64,000 nt of DNA from the NCBI RefSeq assembly GCF_001625215.2, contig NC_030386.2, forward strand, positions 25,378,940 through 25,442,939. The letters are read 5' to 3'. Below the pieces are notes generated by a model. The model was given only the letters and a program-made list of their open reading frames with translations, ran no database searches and was not told where the DNA came from. A program made the position numbers and the translations under genes. The stretch's first letter is position 1; every line of letters starts with the position of its first letter. Below, one piece after another: positions 36,201 to 47,720 of the stretch. The stretch comes from Daucus carota subsp. sativus (taxonomy: Eukaryota; Streptophyta; Magnoliopsida; Apiales; Apiaceae).

Positions 36201-38118
36201 AAAGTGGCCTCTTATGACTAACTTGTTTTGCAGTATGAAGATGAAGACAATGACAAAGTCGTACTTGCATCAGATAGTGATCTTGTCGCTGCAGTGGATC
36301 ATGCAAAATCAGCAGGTTGGAAGGTATGTTTCCTCCAATTGGACTCTTACTATCTGTATCCATCTTTGATAAAATGAAAGGAGTATTTGCACTTAAGCTT
36401 ATCATGTTCTGTATATATTATTGCCAGTCACATAGTTTGGTAGAGGTTAGCTGATTAAGTAACATGACGTAACATGGCCTACCCTTTCACCAAACTATGA
36501 AGGAGCGATTTTACATGAAAATTGTACTTTGTTAGACGGTCCACTATGCCTTTGTTTTTGCAACTTGATAGATGGACATCGTCCCTCGTAAGATACAAGG
36601 ATACTAAGCATATACAGGAGAGGAAAGTCCCCTTTCTTTTTCTACACATCTCCCACTCAGATCTCCTCAAGTGAAGAATTGAAAAGTAATTCAATTGTTA
36701 AAGTTTCTCTCTTCTACTTGCATTTAGGTTGGGTTGGCTGATTAACCGCATGATGTTAAACTAAATGTATATGTATTGTGTAGTTTTAATTTCTTCACCA
36801 ATGATCTCTGGTATATCTATCCCAGGGCAGACAATTTTGGGTGTTGGGTCAGGTTGAAGATTCAACCTAATCCGGACCCAGATTACCCATGGGTAACCTG
36901 AAGTAATAAATATTGATCAAATATATATTACAATAATAAATAATATTTTAATATATCTTATAAATGAATTTGAATAATATTTTAATAAATTTTAAATAGC
37001 AAGAATACAAAAATAATATAACATATAGATAGTTTTATAATATATATCATTGTGTATATAACATATTATATATAAATTCGGGTAATTTTGGGTCAGTTTT
37101 GGCTAACATGATAAATAACCCTATTATTTCAGGTCAACCCGAATCTGACCTGAACCCGAAGAACTCCAACTCGAATTCCTAGTTTGTGGGTCGAATTTGT
37201 GTCGAGTTGTTGGGTCGGGTCTATTTATGCCGTCCCTAAATTCTACTTGTCAAAACGATTATTTCTGGGTTTTTTGCAAATTATTGAGCAGAGACCTATT
37301 CATTAGGTAGATAATCATATCCTGGATATATATAATATAAGCTTCACCAGATTTTTTATTTGGTACAAACTCCTATCTTTTACATATTCACAAAAAATTG
37401 CTATATCTTCTCGTTTGTACTTCGACTTCCGACGCACAACAAGAGGTTCTGTGTGTAATGATGCTTCGTAAAAAACTTTATTTTTTATTACTAATTATAT
37501 TGTTTACATCTATAATTTGTAAAATTTCAGATGAAAGATGGACGAACTAATAATTTTTGCCATAGTGGTTTTGCAAGTCAAAGAAATGGGTCTTAATTTA
37601 AGAGGCATGTTTTACTGTGACTTCTCTAAATGCTTATTTTAGCCCATGTTTTATTTTTATCCCCTTGTATAGTTGTTTCTATGTACATAAATACGTCCTG
37701 AATTACTCTCTGTTGGTCAATATTACTAAACAAAGAGGTATATATAATTTAAAGAATTATGGTTTGATTCCAGACTGAAGCATTGTATTAGTTACTTATG
37801 ATTTAGTCTGATAAAGTTTCAGTTCTGTTCTCCGCCACGTATTGTACATATCATAGACACGCAGTATACACTAAAAAGTAGGTCAATTCTCCGCATTGTG
37901 AATAACAAAACCTGACTTGATTTGATTAATTAAAACAGGGACTAAAACTGCATCTAGATTATTCAGAAACTCCTCGTCGCAGGAGGGGTTCTGATTCTGG
38001 AGATATGGATTATGCACAGGCAGACGCATGGGCTTCTGCATACAAAGGTGTTGCGGCAGGGGCTGCGTTGGTTGCTGGGTTAGGGTTTTTTGCATTCTTG
38101 CGAAAAGCTGGAAACTGA
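31391..38118 (+). CDS. CBSCBSPB: CBS-domain and PB1-domain membrane-anchored protein (CBSCBSPB)
   Basis: Fourteen exons: 31391-31524, 31990-32161, 32260-32392, 32478-32648, 32855-32933, 33043-33162, 33306-33372, 33502-33607, 33701-33759, 34807-34916, 34996-35123, 36064-36149, 36234-36323, 37939-38118. The CDS is 1635 nt (544 residues) and all junctions keep phase. A 5' UTR intron spans 31193-31373. The Ser-rich N-terminus (SSRKSSMSLSSSSPMSRKK) is followed by four CBS motifs in two Bateman pairs (RVDALLLTD.LLCGILTDKDIATRV, GKFRHLPVVE, TGSAVVAVDGKPLGILTSKDILMRV, GKFLHLPIVDRDGIVVAVTDVL). After these come a PB1 domain (FAFKIQDRKGRMHRFNCDTRSL, YEDEDNDKVVLASDSDLVAAV) and a C-terminal hydrophobic anchor (GVAAGAALVAGLGFFAFLRKAGN), suggesting a tail-anchored protein. 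CBS pairs usually bind adenine nucleotides and PB1 mediates protein pairing; the pathway is unknown. Introns 9 and 13 hold hAT-like fragments. Confidence 0.93.
34118..34280. mobile_element. hAT-like repeat fragment in CBS intron 9
   Basis: Starts with TAGGTGTGAGCAAAATCGG, like a hAT terminus, and is full of GGATATCCGG and GGATGTCCGG phrases in both orientations. No right terminus or target-site duplication is identified. Confidence 0.4.
36823..37238. mobile_element. hAT-like non-autonomous element in CBS intron 13
   Basis: The left end is CAGGGCAGACAATTTTGG and the complement of the right end is TAGGGACGGCATAAATAG. Subterminal GGGTCAGG/GGGTCGGGT and complementary CCCGAA motifs are shared with the element at 57469-57983, so the two belong to one family. 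No matching 8-bp duplication is visible. Confidence 0.5.
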
Positions 38119-38304
38119 TATATTGCATAATTGTCAAATTATCGGTGTGACTAGCTAGGAGCAGGAAAGCCAAGCTATTGGAAACTAGTTATCCAAGTGT
38201 GTTGCATAATTCAAACATCTCCAAGATGTTGCGCAGGATGACTGGATGAACAATTGCTCATTTTTGTGTGCTTATTGTATATCAACCCATATATCATTCT
38301 TCCA

Positions 38305-38648
38305 GTTTCAGAATATGACGACATAGTCAACTGTATGAAAAGTGTGTATACAGATGTGATACAAAGACAAGATCTTCCTCCATATTTTGCTTTTTCTTTG
38401 TAAAAAAACTGTTAGTATTTTAACCACTTTTCTTCGGTCGAGTTTGGCCTTAGATAGTTGTTGGGCTTCTTCAAGTTTCAGAATATGCCAACATAGTGAA
38501 CTGTATGAAAATTGTGTATACAGATGTGATACAAAGACAAGATCTTCCTCTATATAATTGATTTTGCTTTTTCTTTGTAAAAAAAGCTGTTAGTCTTTTA
38601 ACCACTTTTCTTAGTTTGACCTTAGATAGTTGTTGGGCGTCTTCGACT
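38305..38648. repeat. ~170-bp tandem duplication in the CBS 3' UTR region
   Basis: Units start with GTTTCAGAATATG at 38305 and 38475 and stay similar through ATACAGATGTGATACAAAGA, CTTTTTCTTTGTAAAAAA and TTAGATAGTTGTTGGGC. They begin 187 nt after the CBS stop codon, so the 3' UTR or terminator region is probably duplicated. Confidence 0.85.
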
Positions 38649-39265
38649 ATTGTTAATTCCATAATTTTTCCAGTCAATTATTATTTGATCAGGGTACTGT
38701 TTGCTGATTCATAAAAGTTTTCGGGATGGTTTCCGATTCAGTCGTAACATCGTAAGTTCAAATAATTATATAATTATAGCTGTTTAAAAACGAAAGGTAA
38801 GGAAAAATGGTCACGTCTATTTTTCACCGTCTCCATTAGCTCTAATGGAGACGACTCCATAGCTGACTCTGTTAACAACGATGGGCCAGCCCCAGATTTT
38901 GCAAGCGGTGCAGGAGCGACGAAACAATCATGTGTTGTGTTGCATCGGCTTTGCTCTCTGGCTCCGTCTGTTTCGGAATCTTCATCCACCGGTGCAAAAC
39001 AAGTTTAATGATTCTATTTTCTCATCTCAACAGACCCAACCCTAGCCGGCTAGCCCCTCAAGCCCCCTTTTCTCTATCATTGATTTTCTCAATTCAAATT
39101 CAAGAATGCATCAAGAAACAGATGTGGTTTTGATGGCATTTTGATGTTGTTTGTGTGAATTCTCATCTGGGTTTATAGAAATTTTGTGATTTTTTGGCTT
39201 TTTGTGTTGGATGTGTCCGGATCATCGGACGAACTCCATAGATATCATTCACTCATATATATATA

Positions 39266-39725
39266 GGAATAGGATCAAATAAAAACTTTTTTAAGTTACA
39301 AACTTACAAACTTTTTTTTATTCTCCCATTGTGTTAATCCTTAGTTATATAAAGTATCCATGTTGAAAATTTTTCAAAAAACATCACAGTTTTTAAAAAT
39401 AACGCATAAATAAATCGCGTTTTCAACACATTTATAACTGGGGTTCAACATCGGGTGTTGAACACTAATTATCATTGTGTTGAATATATCTAAAAAAATG
39501 TTTAAACTATACCTGTAGGGTTTGGGTAGGGTCTAGAAACATAAATATTAGTTATATAACATGTTTACCTTAGTTCTTACATTTAAAAATTGGTTTATGT
39601 ACTTCTCCACCACTATTTTAATCGATGTTCAACAAAATATGTTAAAAAAAATGTTGAACTTAAGTTATATATGTGTTGAACAAAAAAAGTTTGTAAGTTT
39701 GTAAGTTTGTACCAGAACTCTCCCC
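39266..39725 (+). mobile_element. TA-delimited TIR element E1 (460 bp)
   Basis: It lies between an (AT)n at 39255-39265 and a long (TA)n at 39726-39763. Ends carry short tandem repeats in inverted orientation: TTACAAACTTACAAAC on the left and AAGTTTGTAAGTTTGTACC on the right. The interior has TTCAACA/TGTTGAA motifs in both orientations. No coding capacity. Nearly identical to E3 (40523-40981) but inverted. Confidence 0.85.
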
Positions 39726-39763
39726 TATATATATATATATATGTATGTATATATATATATATA

Positions 39764-40502
39764 AGGGAGTGCTCAAATACAAACCAATATTAAAATACAA
39801 ACTACAAACCATATATAAAAATAACATAATTCATACACAGTGGTCATTCATTCTTTCCTTACTCAGATCTGATTTCTCTCTCCTCGTCTCTCTCACCTCC
39901 GTCTTTCTCTCAACTCACGGCGCTGTAAATTAATGTAGTTTGCTACAGCTGAATTTTGTTCTCATTGAGATAGATACACACATATAGATATAATTTAGTG
40001 ATGAAGTTTCGGTGCTTTTGGTATTTGATGATGTTACGTTTTGGTAGTGGTGATGTTGGTGATGAGGTGTGAATGGTGGTGATGCAATGGGTAGTGGTAG
40101 AGGCAGAGGTGAATTCACCTACCATCGTGTCTCCATAAGTCCGCTGCTATATACTTTAGTGATTTTCACTTTGCAAATTAGTGATTTGTGCTTTATAAAT
40201 TAATGATTATCACTTCGAAATTGGTGAAACAGCGAGCAGAGAATAGATGCTGGTGGCAGTGACAACAAGATGTGTCTGTGGTTTCAGGCGACGGAGGTGA
40301 GGCTAGAGGGGACGATGGAGGTCGGAGTGGATTTGGTGGTGATGGAAATAATAGAGATGGTTATGGAGGTTGGTGAAGATGGAGGTGGAGATGGAGTTGT
40401 TAGAGTTTAGTGACACTAAAAGCTGCAAATCACTAAATATTATTGTCATAATCACTAGTTTGTATGTTTGTACCATAAGGAGTTTGTACTGGAGTATGAC
40501 TT
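39764..40502 (+). mobile_element. TA-delimited TIR element E2 (739 bp)
   Basis: It fills the space between the (TA)n at 39726-39763 and the (TA)n at 40503-40522. The left end (CAAATACAAACCAATATT, TACAAACTACAAACC) and the right end (AGTTTGTATGTTTGTACC, GAGTTTGTAC) form imperfect inverted repeats of the same TACAAAC type as E1. The interior is different: CT-rich on the left, then GGTGATGATG-rich. A 72-codon frame at its right end is not convincing as a gene. Confidence 0.7.
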
Positions 40503-40522
40503 TATATATATATATATATATA

Positions 40523-40978
40523 GGGGAGGGTTCTGGTACAAACTTACAAACTTACAAACTTTTTTCGTTCAACGCATATATAACTTGAGTTCAACATTTT
40601 TTCAACATTTTTTGTTGAACATTGACTAAAATAGTGGTGGAGAAGTACATAAATCAATTTTTAAATGTAAGAACTAAGGTAAACATGTTATATAACTAAT
40701 ATTTATGTTTCTAGACCCTACCCAAACCCTAGAGGTATAGTTTAAACATATTTTTAGATATATTCAACACAATGATAATTAGTGTTCAACACCCGATGTT
40801 GAACCCCAGTTATAAATGTGTTGAAAACGCGATTTATTTATGCGTTATTTTTAAAAATTGTGATGTTTTTTGAAAAATTTTCAACATGGATACTTTATAT
40901 AACTAAGGATTAACACGATAGGAGAATAAAAAAAAGTTTGTAAGTTTGTAACTTAAAAAAGTTTTTATTTGATCCTAT

Positions 40979-40981
<3 letters not shown>
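40523..40981 (-). mobile_element. TA-delimited TIR element E3, inverted copy of E1 (459 bp)
   Basis: This is the reverse complement of E1 over its full length, with few differences by eye (for example one extra 9-bp end repeat and small indels). It is bounded by (TA)n at 40503-40522 and 40982-41017. E1, E2 and E3 together make a ~1.7-kb inverted repeat with 460-bp arms. Confidence 0.9.
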
Positions 40982-41026
<45 letters not shown>

Positions 41027-42008
41027 TTGGGCTCCTTGGAAACCCCATTTTTTTGGAGTCCTTGGAGTCCTATCTATCTACCGTTGGATCAATCTAATCC
41101 TGCAGTTGTCAAAAAAAAAATATTATATTGTTAAATTAATAAAAAATCAATGACATATGTTCTGTTTCCTACTACAACCCTATTATCTCGCACCCAAGAA
41201 AACATTAATTACAATTTCAAAAAACAGAATTCCTGATATCTTGCTTTCAGTTTCGTAGATGGAAATTGAGACAAGATTCTTTTGCAGAAAAGGGGATTGT
41301 TTTGTCCTGCATGATTCCATCTACGTACATCATCAAGAAGATACTACCGATTATTTCGGCAATATGATGATGTATCCCCCCCCCCCCCCAAGAAAGCTAT
41401 GGTGTTGATCAATGGAAGAAATCGAAAAATAAAGCGAATTGTTTGAGAATAGTGCAGGACAAGAATAAATATTTTAAAAAAGAAGAGAACTGTCGAATAG
41501 TGCAGGACAAGAATAGTGCAGGACAAGAATAGTGACACACTTTCATCATCAAGAGATACTACCGATGGTGTTAATCTACGGAAGAAATCGAAAGAATAAA
41601 GAGAATTGTTTGAGAATAGTGCAGGACAAGAATAAACTAAAAAAAAGAGATAATTGTCGAATAGTGCAAGACAAGAATAGTGCAGAACAAGAATAAAGAG
41701 ACACGCACATCATCAAGAAGATATGGTGTTGATCTATGAAAGAAATCCAAAGAAGAAAATTAAGCAAATGGTGCAGAACAAAAGTGGAAATTAAACTCCT
41801 GAGAACACTCATATGCTTGTAACTGTCGCACGATGTGAGTTATTCGCGTAAAGATATGTTCAAACACCACAGGACATCTTTGGAAAAAAGAAAATACATT
41901 TATTATAAAATAAATTAATGAAAACAATAGCTGTTGGATCTAAATGGAATGGAGGGACCAGATTGGGACTCCAAGGACTCCAACAATTAAGGGACTCCAT
42001 ATAACTTT

Positions 42009-42012
<4 letters not shown>
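41027..42012. mobile_element. TA-delimited TIR element E4 (~990 bp)
   Basis: Bounded by (TA)n(GA)n at 40982-41026 and a 53-bp (TA)n at 42013-42065. The left end carries TTGGAGTCCTTGGAGTCC and then ACCGTTGGATC; the right end carries the inverted GGACTCCAAGGACTCCAACA and CTGTTGGATC. The interior repeats GTGCAGGACAAGAATA at 41452, 41502, 41516 and 41618 and contains a C10 run. No coding capacity. Confidence 0.75.
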
Positions 42013-42066
<54 letters not shown>

Positions 42067-42071
<5 letters not shown>

Positions 42072-45000
42072 AAGTTATTTGGAGTACCATAATTATTGGA
42101 GTCCTTGGAGTCCAAATAATGGCCCTCCATTTCATTTTGATCCAACGGTTGCTATCTTATTTTATTTCTTTTATAAAAAATATAATTTAAGTTTATTTAA
42201 TACAAACAGGCGCTGTTGGTCATATCTGTACGTGAAACAACTAGAATTATGCGGCAGTTACAATAGGGGCAGTTACAACAGCATGAGTGTTTTCAGGAGT
42301 TTAGTAAGCATTTTTGTCCTGCAATATGTGTATCGATTTTTCTTTTCTTTTCACTATTTAGTGCTTTGATCAGAAATATCAATAATATCTTTCCATCTGA
42401 AGCACATTACTTATTGTTCCTAACAAGTGTCTATGTCTAATCGGAATGTTTTGCATATTTATTTATTGACATATCTACATCGGATATGCTCAAGTCTGCA
42501 GAAGCCATTGATGCTAATAAGTTTCATATCTCTAGTTATGGCAGTCTCAACTAAAATATTTTCTCTCATTTTTTGAACCGTGGAGTGAATTCAGAACCAA
42601 TGTTTACTTCAATAGTTCATGGCATATTACTAGTAGTTGCTTACTGTTGTTTCTTGGTGGAACTCTGGCGTATATTATTTCTTCTGATCAGTTTCCTCTA
42701 ATGTCACGAACTTTGGCTTATATTAGTCTGTGTCCTCTAAATACGGTTTTAGCGTTGGTACCTATCACTACCCTGGCTAGAGTGCTAATCTGGATTCCAA
42801 ATTTGGTTTACAAATTGTGAGTAATGAGTATACAACTTAGCGCCAGAACTATGTATACTCTGCTATAATGTTTTAACATATTTTTTCAAAACCAAGCCTT
42901 TATTTTACTAAAAGCATGGCTTTTCCTTCTAGCTACATAACACCAATTTTAAGTTCACGGCTCTTTCACTATTCTTGCCCTTAAAATGATGGACTACTGA
43001 TAAAGCACCAAAAAATAGCAGCAGGTTTTCACAAAAATTCACCAACAAAACAAACTTTTACTACTTAATATTAAATGGATTTAAATTGTCACAAGCACAC
43101 AAGTTCATAAATGAATAAAACAATTCCATTCAATCCCAACAATAATATATTAACTTGTTCTAAAAAACCCAGTGAAGTGGAACTAATAACATGACTCTTT
43201 AAAGAATAATACTACGTTTCACACAATTTTTTCCTTTTAAACTGCACCATGTTATGTAGCACAGTCCACCTTTTTTTGTTCCCCGGCCAAGTTCGCTTAG
43301 GGTGTGCATATATTACTCTGAGCTTTTGGAGGACACTTTTTTGATTATCCAACGCACAACACAGGCCACTCTTCCATGAGGACGCATTACCCATGTAAGA
43401 TTTTAGGTGCCGCATTCCCCATCTAAGATGTAAAAGTTCATTCTAAAATTTTTATCAACCGTCTTGCATTGTAGGATCTTGCGCTGACCATGCTTGGATT
43501 GCTCGGATACTATTCATCCCTTGTAGCCCTTGCAACTCCTCCTTACTTCAGTTCAATATCACATTCACCTAGTGGAAGACTAATAATTTTGTGCACGAGA
43601 GTATCCGTAATTACAACACTCCCTGCTTTCAATTTCAGTTCACACGTCCTGCTACAAAAGGCATCGACAACATTGTAACCCAGTCTGTGTGGGTAACTAA
43701 GCATACGGAATTCTAAAAGATGCACAAATCTAGCCATTTTTACCCACTCAGACTGAGTCTCAAACAGATTGAGTAGGACATTTGTCATATCGACGATGAA
43801 AACTTCTTCTAGATGTAACCGTCTTAAGTCCTGACCTTATTCGTCTTGTCTCGTTTAGGCGGTGTCCTGCGGACTCTTAACTGTCCCCTGATTACCCTAC
43901 TTTCAACACCACGGGCTTTTTATCAGTCTACTACTTTTTCTTCATCCTGCAAACAACATTTGTAAATGTTTATTATAAATCCACAAAAACACACAAGGAA
44001 ACACAATTTCTTTCCAAAACACGACCCCTCACACAACAAGACACTATAAGAAATGTACTACAAACTCGAATCCTTCACCCATTATGGTCTTTACTATGTC
44101 ATGAGGTACAATATCAACTCTAAACTTAATACCCTACACTGCATAACACCCAAGATCAAATACCCAATCAGCAAATCTAAATCGATATTAACAACCCAAA
44201 ATTAATTGTTGAACAAAATCACCAAATGAATTTAGCACATTTAGTCACAAACAAAATACCCAATACCCAAACAAAAATCATACGCTTTGCCTTCGCTAAA
44301 AATATCATGTTCTCACCAATAACAATGATTCTTCATATTGCAACATAAGATTTCACTATTCTACAAATCAAGGGTACAACGCAATGTTCAAATGAGAATG
44401 TTTGATTTACAAAGACCGAAAAAGGGGACATTCCATCCCATCGACTCAAAAACAGTTGCAGGACTCCAATCAATTGCGATTTAAATCTTTCACATACCTG
44501 CTTGTTGCTAGCGTAAATCCTGCACTCTTTGTAATGGTAGTAGAGTATAGTATGCAGGATATGTTTCCACCTACATATACGGATATACAGAACTTCTAAA
44601 TAGACGTGCGCAACATACGTACAAACCAGAGATTTTTCAACCAAGCTCGAACATCCGGACTTTCTACCAGGTTGTCCTGCAGTCTTCTTGCCCGAGCTAT
44701 CAAAACGCTCCACATGAGTCACAAACTCATCATCATCTTTGTTAGAAACGCTCCGACGCATCCTACCTGCTTGTTCATTAACTACACGTTAAGTGAAAGT
44801 GAAGCACGGGTATTTTATTCGGTCTAACATATTACAAAACTCCAAGACACTTTAAAAGTAGGAATATTCGTTTCAAAAATACATAACAAATGCAGGATCA
44901 CATAAAATGCAACTGCATTATCAAGTTAGTAATAAAGTGCAGAACTAGACAACAAAAAACATTTAAAATTTTTAAGCATCTAAGAGCATCTCCAAGGGCC

Positions 45001-46170
45001 TTATTTATATTTGTTAGCTATAATATGATATATAAATAATCATCTAAAATTATAGCTAAGAGGTTCTAGTTTCACTCCAATGGTATTATGTATAATTATA
45101 TTATCTAAAATTATACATAATAGCTTTAGATGTTTTACAAATGTAGCAACCCCAATTTTAGTTATTTATATTTTTTTGCTAAGGGGTCATGGTTGGAGTG
45201 TAGAATTTTTACCTATTGTCTAAAATGTGCCACATAGATGCCATGTAGGTGCCACATAAACACTTTTACCTAAGAGGTCTAATGCCTTGGAGTTGCTCTA
45301 ATACACAACAAAAGAGCCAAATTCCACCAAATCAGTCAATAGCCAAGAAGGATTTCCCAGTCATAGAGGTCTCCATCAATTGACATATTCTTAAAATGTC
45401 GAGTGTTCAGTGAATAAACGTGAAGCACTGGTAAGCACTGGTATCTTATTCGGTCTATCATATCACAAAACTGCAGGACACATCAAAAATACATACCAAA
45501 TGCAACAACAAATAAAACACAACTGCATGATCAAATTTAACAAAGTGCAGAACAAGACAACAAAATGCACTTAAAAGTTTAAGCATCTAATACACAAAAC
45601 AAGATCCAAATTCCACCAAAGCAGTCATTAATCAAGAAGGATTGCCCAGTCATAGATGTCTACATCAATTGACATATTCTTGCAATGTCTAGTAAAAACA
45701 CACATAAAGTTCTATTTGTATCAAAGCCCCAAGAAAAAAAGAGGGCATCCATGAAATAGAGCCGGCAACTGCAAGACAACCCAGTGAATCGGGCCGCCGG
45801 AGTTCATAAAATCAAGATATTGAATGGCCAGAAAAGCGACAGGCAAAGCAATTAAAGGACAGAATCATGAGATCGTTGACATACCAGAATACATTTTCGC
45901 CCAAATTTGAAGCGTCCTGCAAACCGTTGAATTAGTTCTACACGGTGCTTGACCTAGGGTTGAACAAAGCGGAAGTAAGGGATTTTTTTTATCACAATCG
46001 TACTTGGGTCCATCACTGGAGAATGCGTGATACAAACGTGCGCGTAATTGGAGTTCAAAATTGCTTAGTAACTGTCAGCCGTATTTTCATCATTAAATCT
46101 CAGCCACAGGATATTTTTAAAATCTAACGGTGGATCTTAGGGACTCCAATTTTTCAATTGTATTAGTATC
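42067..46170. mobile_element. TA-delimited TIR element E5 (~4.1 kb), same family as E4
   Basis: The left end follows the (TA)n at 42013-42065 with TTGGAGTCCTTGGAGTCC and GATCCAACGGTTGC. The right end carries CTAACGGTGGATC and GGGACTCCAATTTTTC, inverted, and is followed by (CA)n(TA)n at 46171-46206. The GCAGGAC/GTCCTGC motif recurs inside (near 42316, 44457, 44674, 45473, 45914), as in E4. No transposase ORF is seen in 4.1 kb. There is an internal ~300-bp tandem duplication (about 44780-44983 plus 45301-45420, and 45420-45710), and one copy contains a nested MITE. The right edge is approximate. Confidence 0.6.
44984..45298. mobile_element. Tourist-like MITE nested in E5 (315 bp)
   Basis: Terminal inverted repeats GAGCATCTCCAAGG and GAGCAACTCCAAGG, with the 3-bp duplication TAA at 44981-44983 and 45299-45301, typical of PIF/Harbinger. 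The tandem copy of the host sequence holds the uninterrupted site AGCATCTAATACACA with a single TAA at 45588-45590, which confirms the insertion and its exact ends. Confidence 0.92.
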
Positions 46171-46171
46171 C

Positions 46172-46204
<33 letters not shown>

Positions 46205-46369
46205 TGTATATGCTTTTTACTGTTTTTTTCTTCTTGCTTCCTTCGCAACTGACTAGGAGATGGATATATTTCGAGTGGTCACCGTTTTCTTGGCGGTCGT
46301 GTGCAGAAGTGGTGATGGTAGCGGTGGTGGCTGAGGGTTGCGGCACGATCAGTGGGATCCGGTTTTAAA

Positions 46370-46530
46370 AAGGAAGGCGTTAATTGATGCCGTTAATTGT
46401 GCCTCATAATTGAGGGCGTAAACTGTGCCTCATAATTGAGGGCGTATATTGTGCCTTATTTGAGGGCGTTAATTATGTCTTAATTAAGAGCGTTAATATT
46501 TTATTAATTGTGCCTTAATTAAGAGTTTAA
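46370..46530. repeat. Minisatellite, GTGCCTCATAATTGAGGGCG type
   Basis: About five degenerate copies of a 25-33-bp unit combining GCGTTAATT and GTGCCT(C)ATAATTGAGG. Each unit contains a short TTAATTAAG or CTCATAATTGAG palindrome. It lies just right of the E5 boundary. Confidence 0.7.
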
Positions 46531-47374
46531 TTGTCTCAATTATGAGTTATCATAATTGTGTGAATATTTTGATCACCACATGCATATACACGTGATTTTA
46601 TTAATAACTAATTATTGGATATATATTTTTTATTTTTATAATATATATAATTTTATATATTGACTTATATTATTCTTGTTTTCTATGTTTTATTTTCAGG
46701 ATTCTTGGAAGAAGACGGGTTTTTCTTTTCAGACATTAAAGTTTTATTGTCTAAATTTTCCCAGTCATCTTGCATGTCCGACGGTTAGATAATAAGCTTT
46801 CTTGAATGAAAGAATTATCACGGTGAATTGCCGGTTCATATTTATGAGATTTATTCTCATTTTCAAAAGAAAAAAAACGAAAAGTAAGAGAAAATTATAT
46901 CATGTTCTAACTTGCGACGGATTCTGTTGTAAGATAGCGAGACGTATATTCAACTTTTTCCAAAATATTTTGGTGATACGTTTAATTTTTCAAAACTTTT
47001 TGTGTCCAATAACTTACGACGAATCTGTCGTAAGTCAGCATATGATAATTTCTTCAAATATTTTTTGAAATCTATTTTTGTTGAACATTAAAATTTTCGT
47101 GACTTATTTTCGTTATAAACTTATGCAAGATAAATTTAATTTATTATTAATTTTCTTGTATTTTCATGACTCTTTATTATTTTTATCGAAATTTTTTTAA
47201 AAAAAATAAATCAAGTCACTGAAAAAAATACATCAAACTAACTTCTGACTTTAGGTCAATTTCTGACTTATTCCTGACGGCATACCGACCTCTGACTTAT
47301 TACAAAAACAGATATTTTTCAAGTTTGAAGTTGTAAACAACTTTAGAACCATTTTAAGTTCAAACAAACAAGCT

Positions 47375-47720
47375 TCTAGTTTCGAGCCGAGCCTAATTCG
47401 AGCCAAATTTAATCGAGTCGAGCCGGCTCGTTTAACAAATCGAGCTTAAATCTCTGCCCGAACTCGACTCGTTTAATTTCACGAGTCGAGCCGGCATGTT
47501 TAGCTAACGAGTCGAGCGAGCCAGCTCGTGTAATTTTACACTTAATCGAGCCTAAGTCTCTACAAGAACTCGGCTCGTTTATTTTCACGAGTCGAGTCGA
47601 GCCGGCTCGTTTAATTAAACGAGCCGGAACCTTTGTCCGAATTCGGCTCGTTTAACGAGTAGAGTCAAACCCAGTTAAACGAGTTCGAGTCGGGCTAGCT
47701 CGCGAGCAGTCTGACTCTAT
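47375..47720. repeat. CGAGCCGGCTCG-rich repeat
   Basis: GAGTCGAGCCGGCTCGTTTA-like phrases occur at least six times with the palindrome GAGCCGGCTC, in a GC-rich island 340 bp long. This composition is typical of subterminal regions of non-autonomous plant DNA transposons. Ends not found. The flanks 46800-47370 and 47720-48680 are AT-rich with no convincing gene. Confidence 0.55.

Noticed and set aside
41944..42369. 141- and 91-codon frames on either strand with long Tyr-Ile runs
   Set aside because: They are translations of a (TA)n tract and element ends, not proteins.
43212..44827. Several 62-142-codon frames inside E5
   Set aside because: No transposase, helicase or other family signature; short, overlapping and on both strands within a repeat element.
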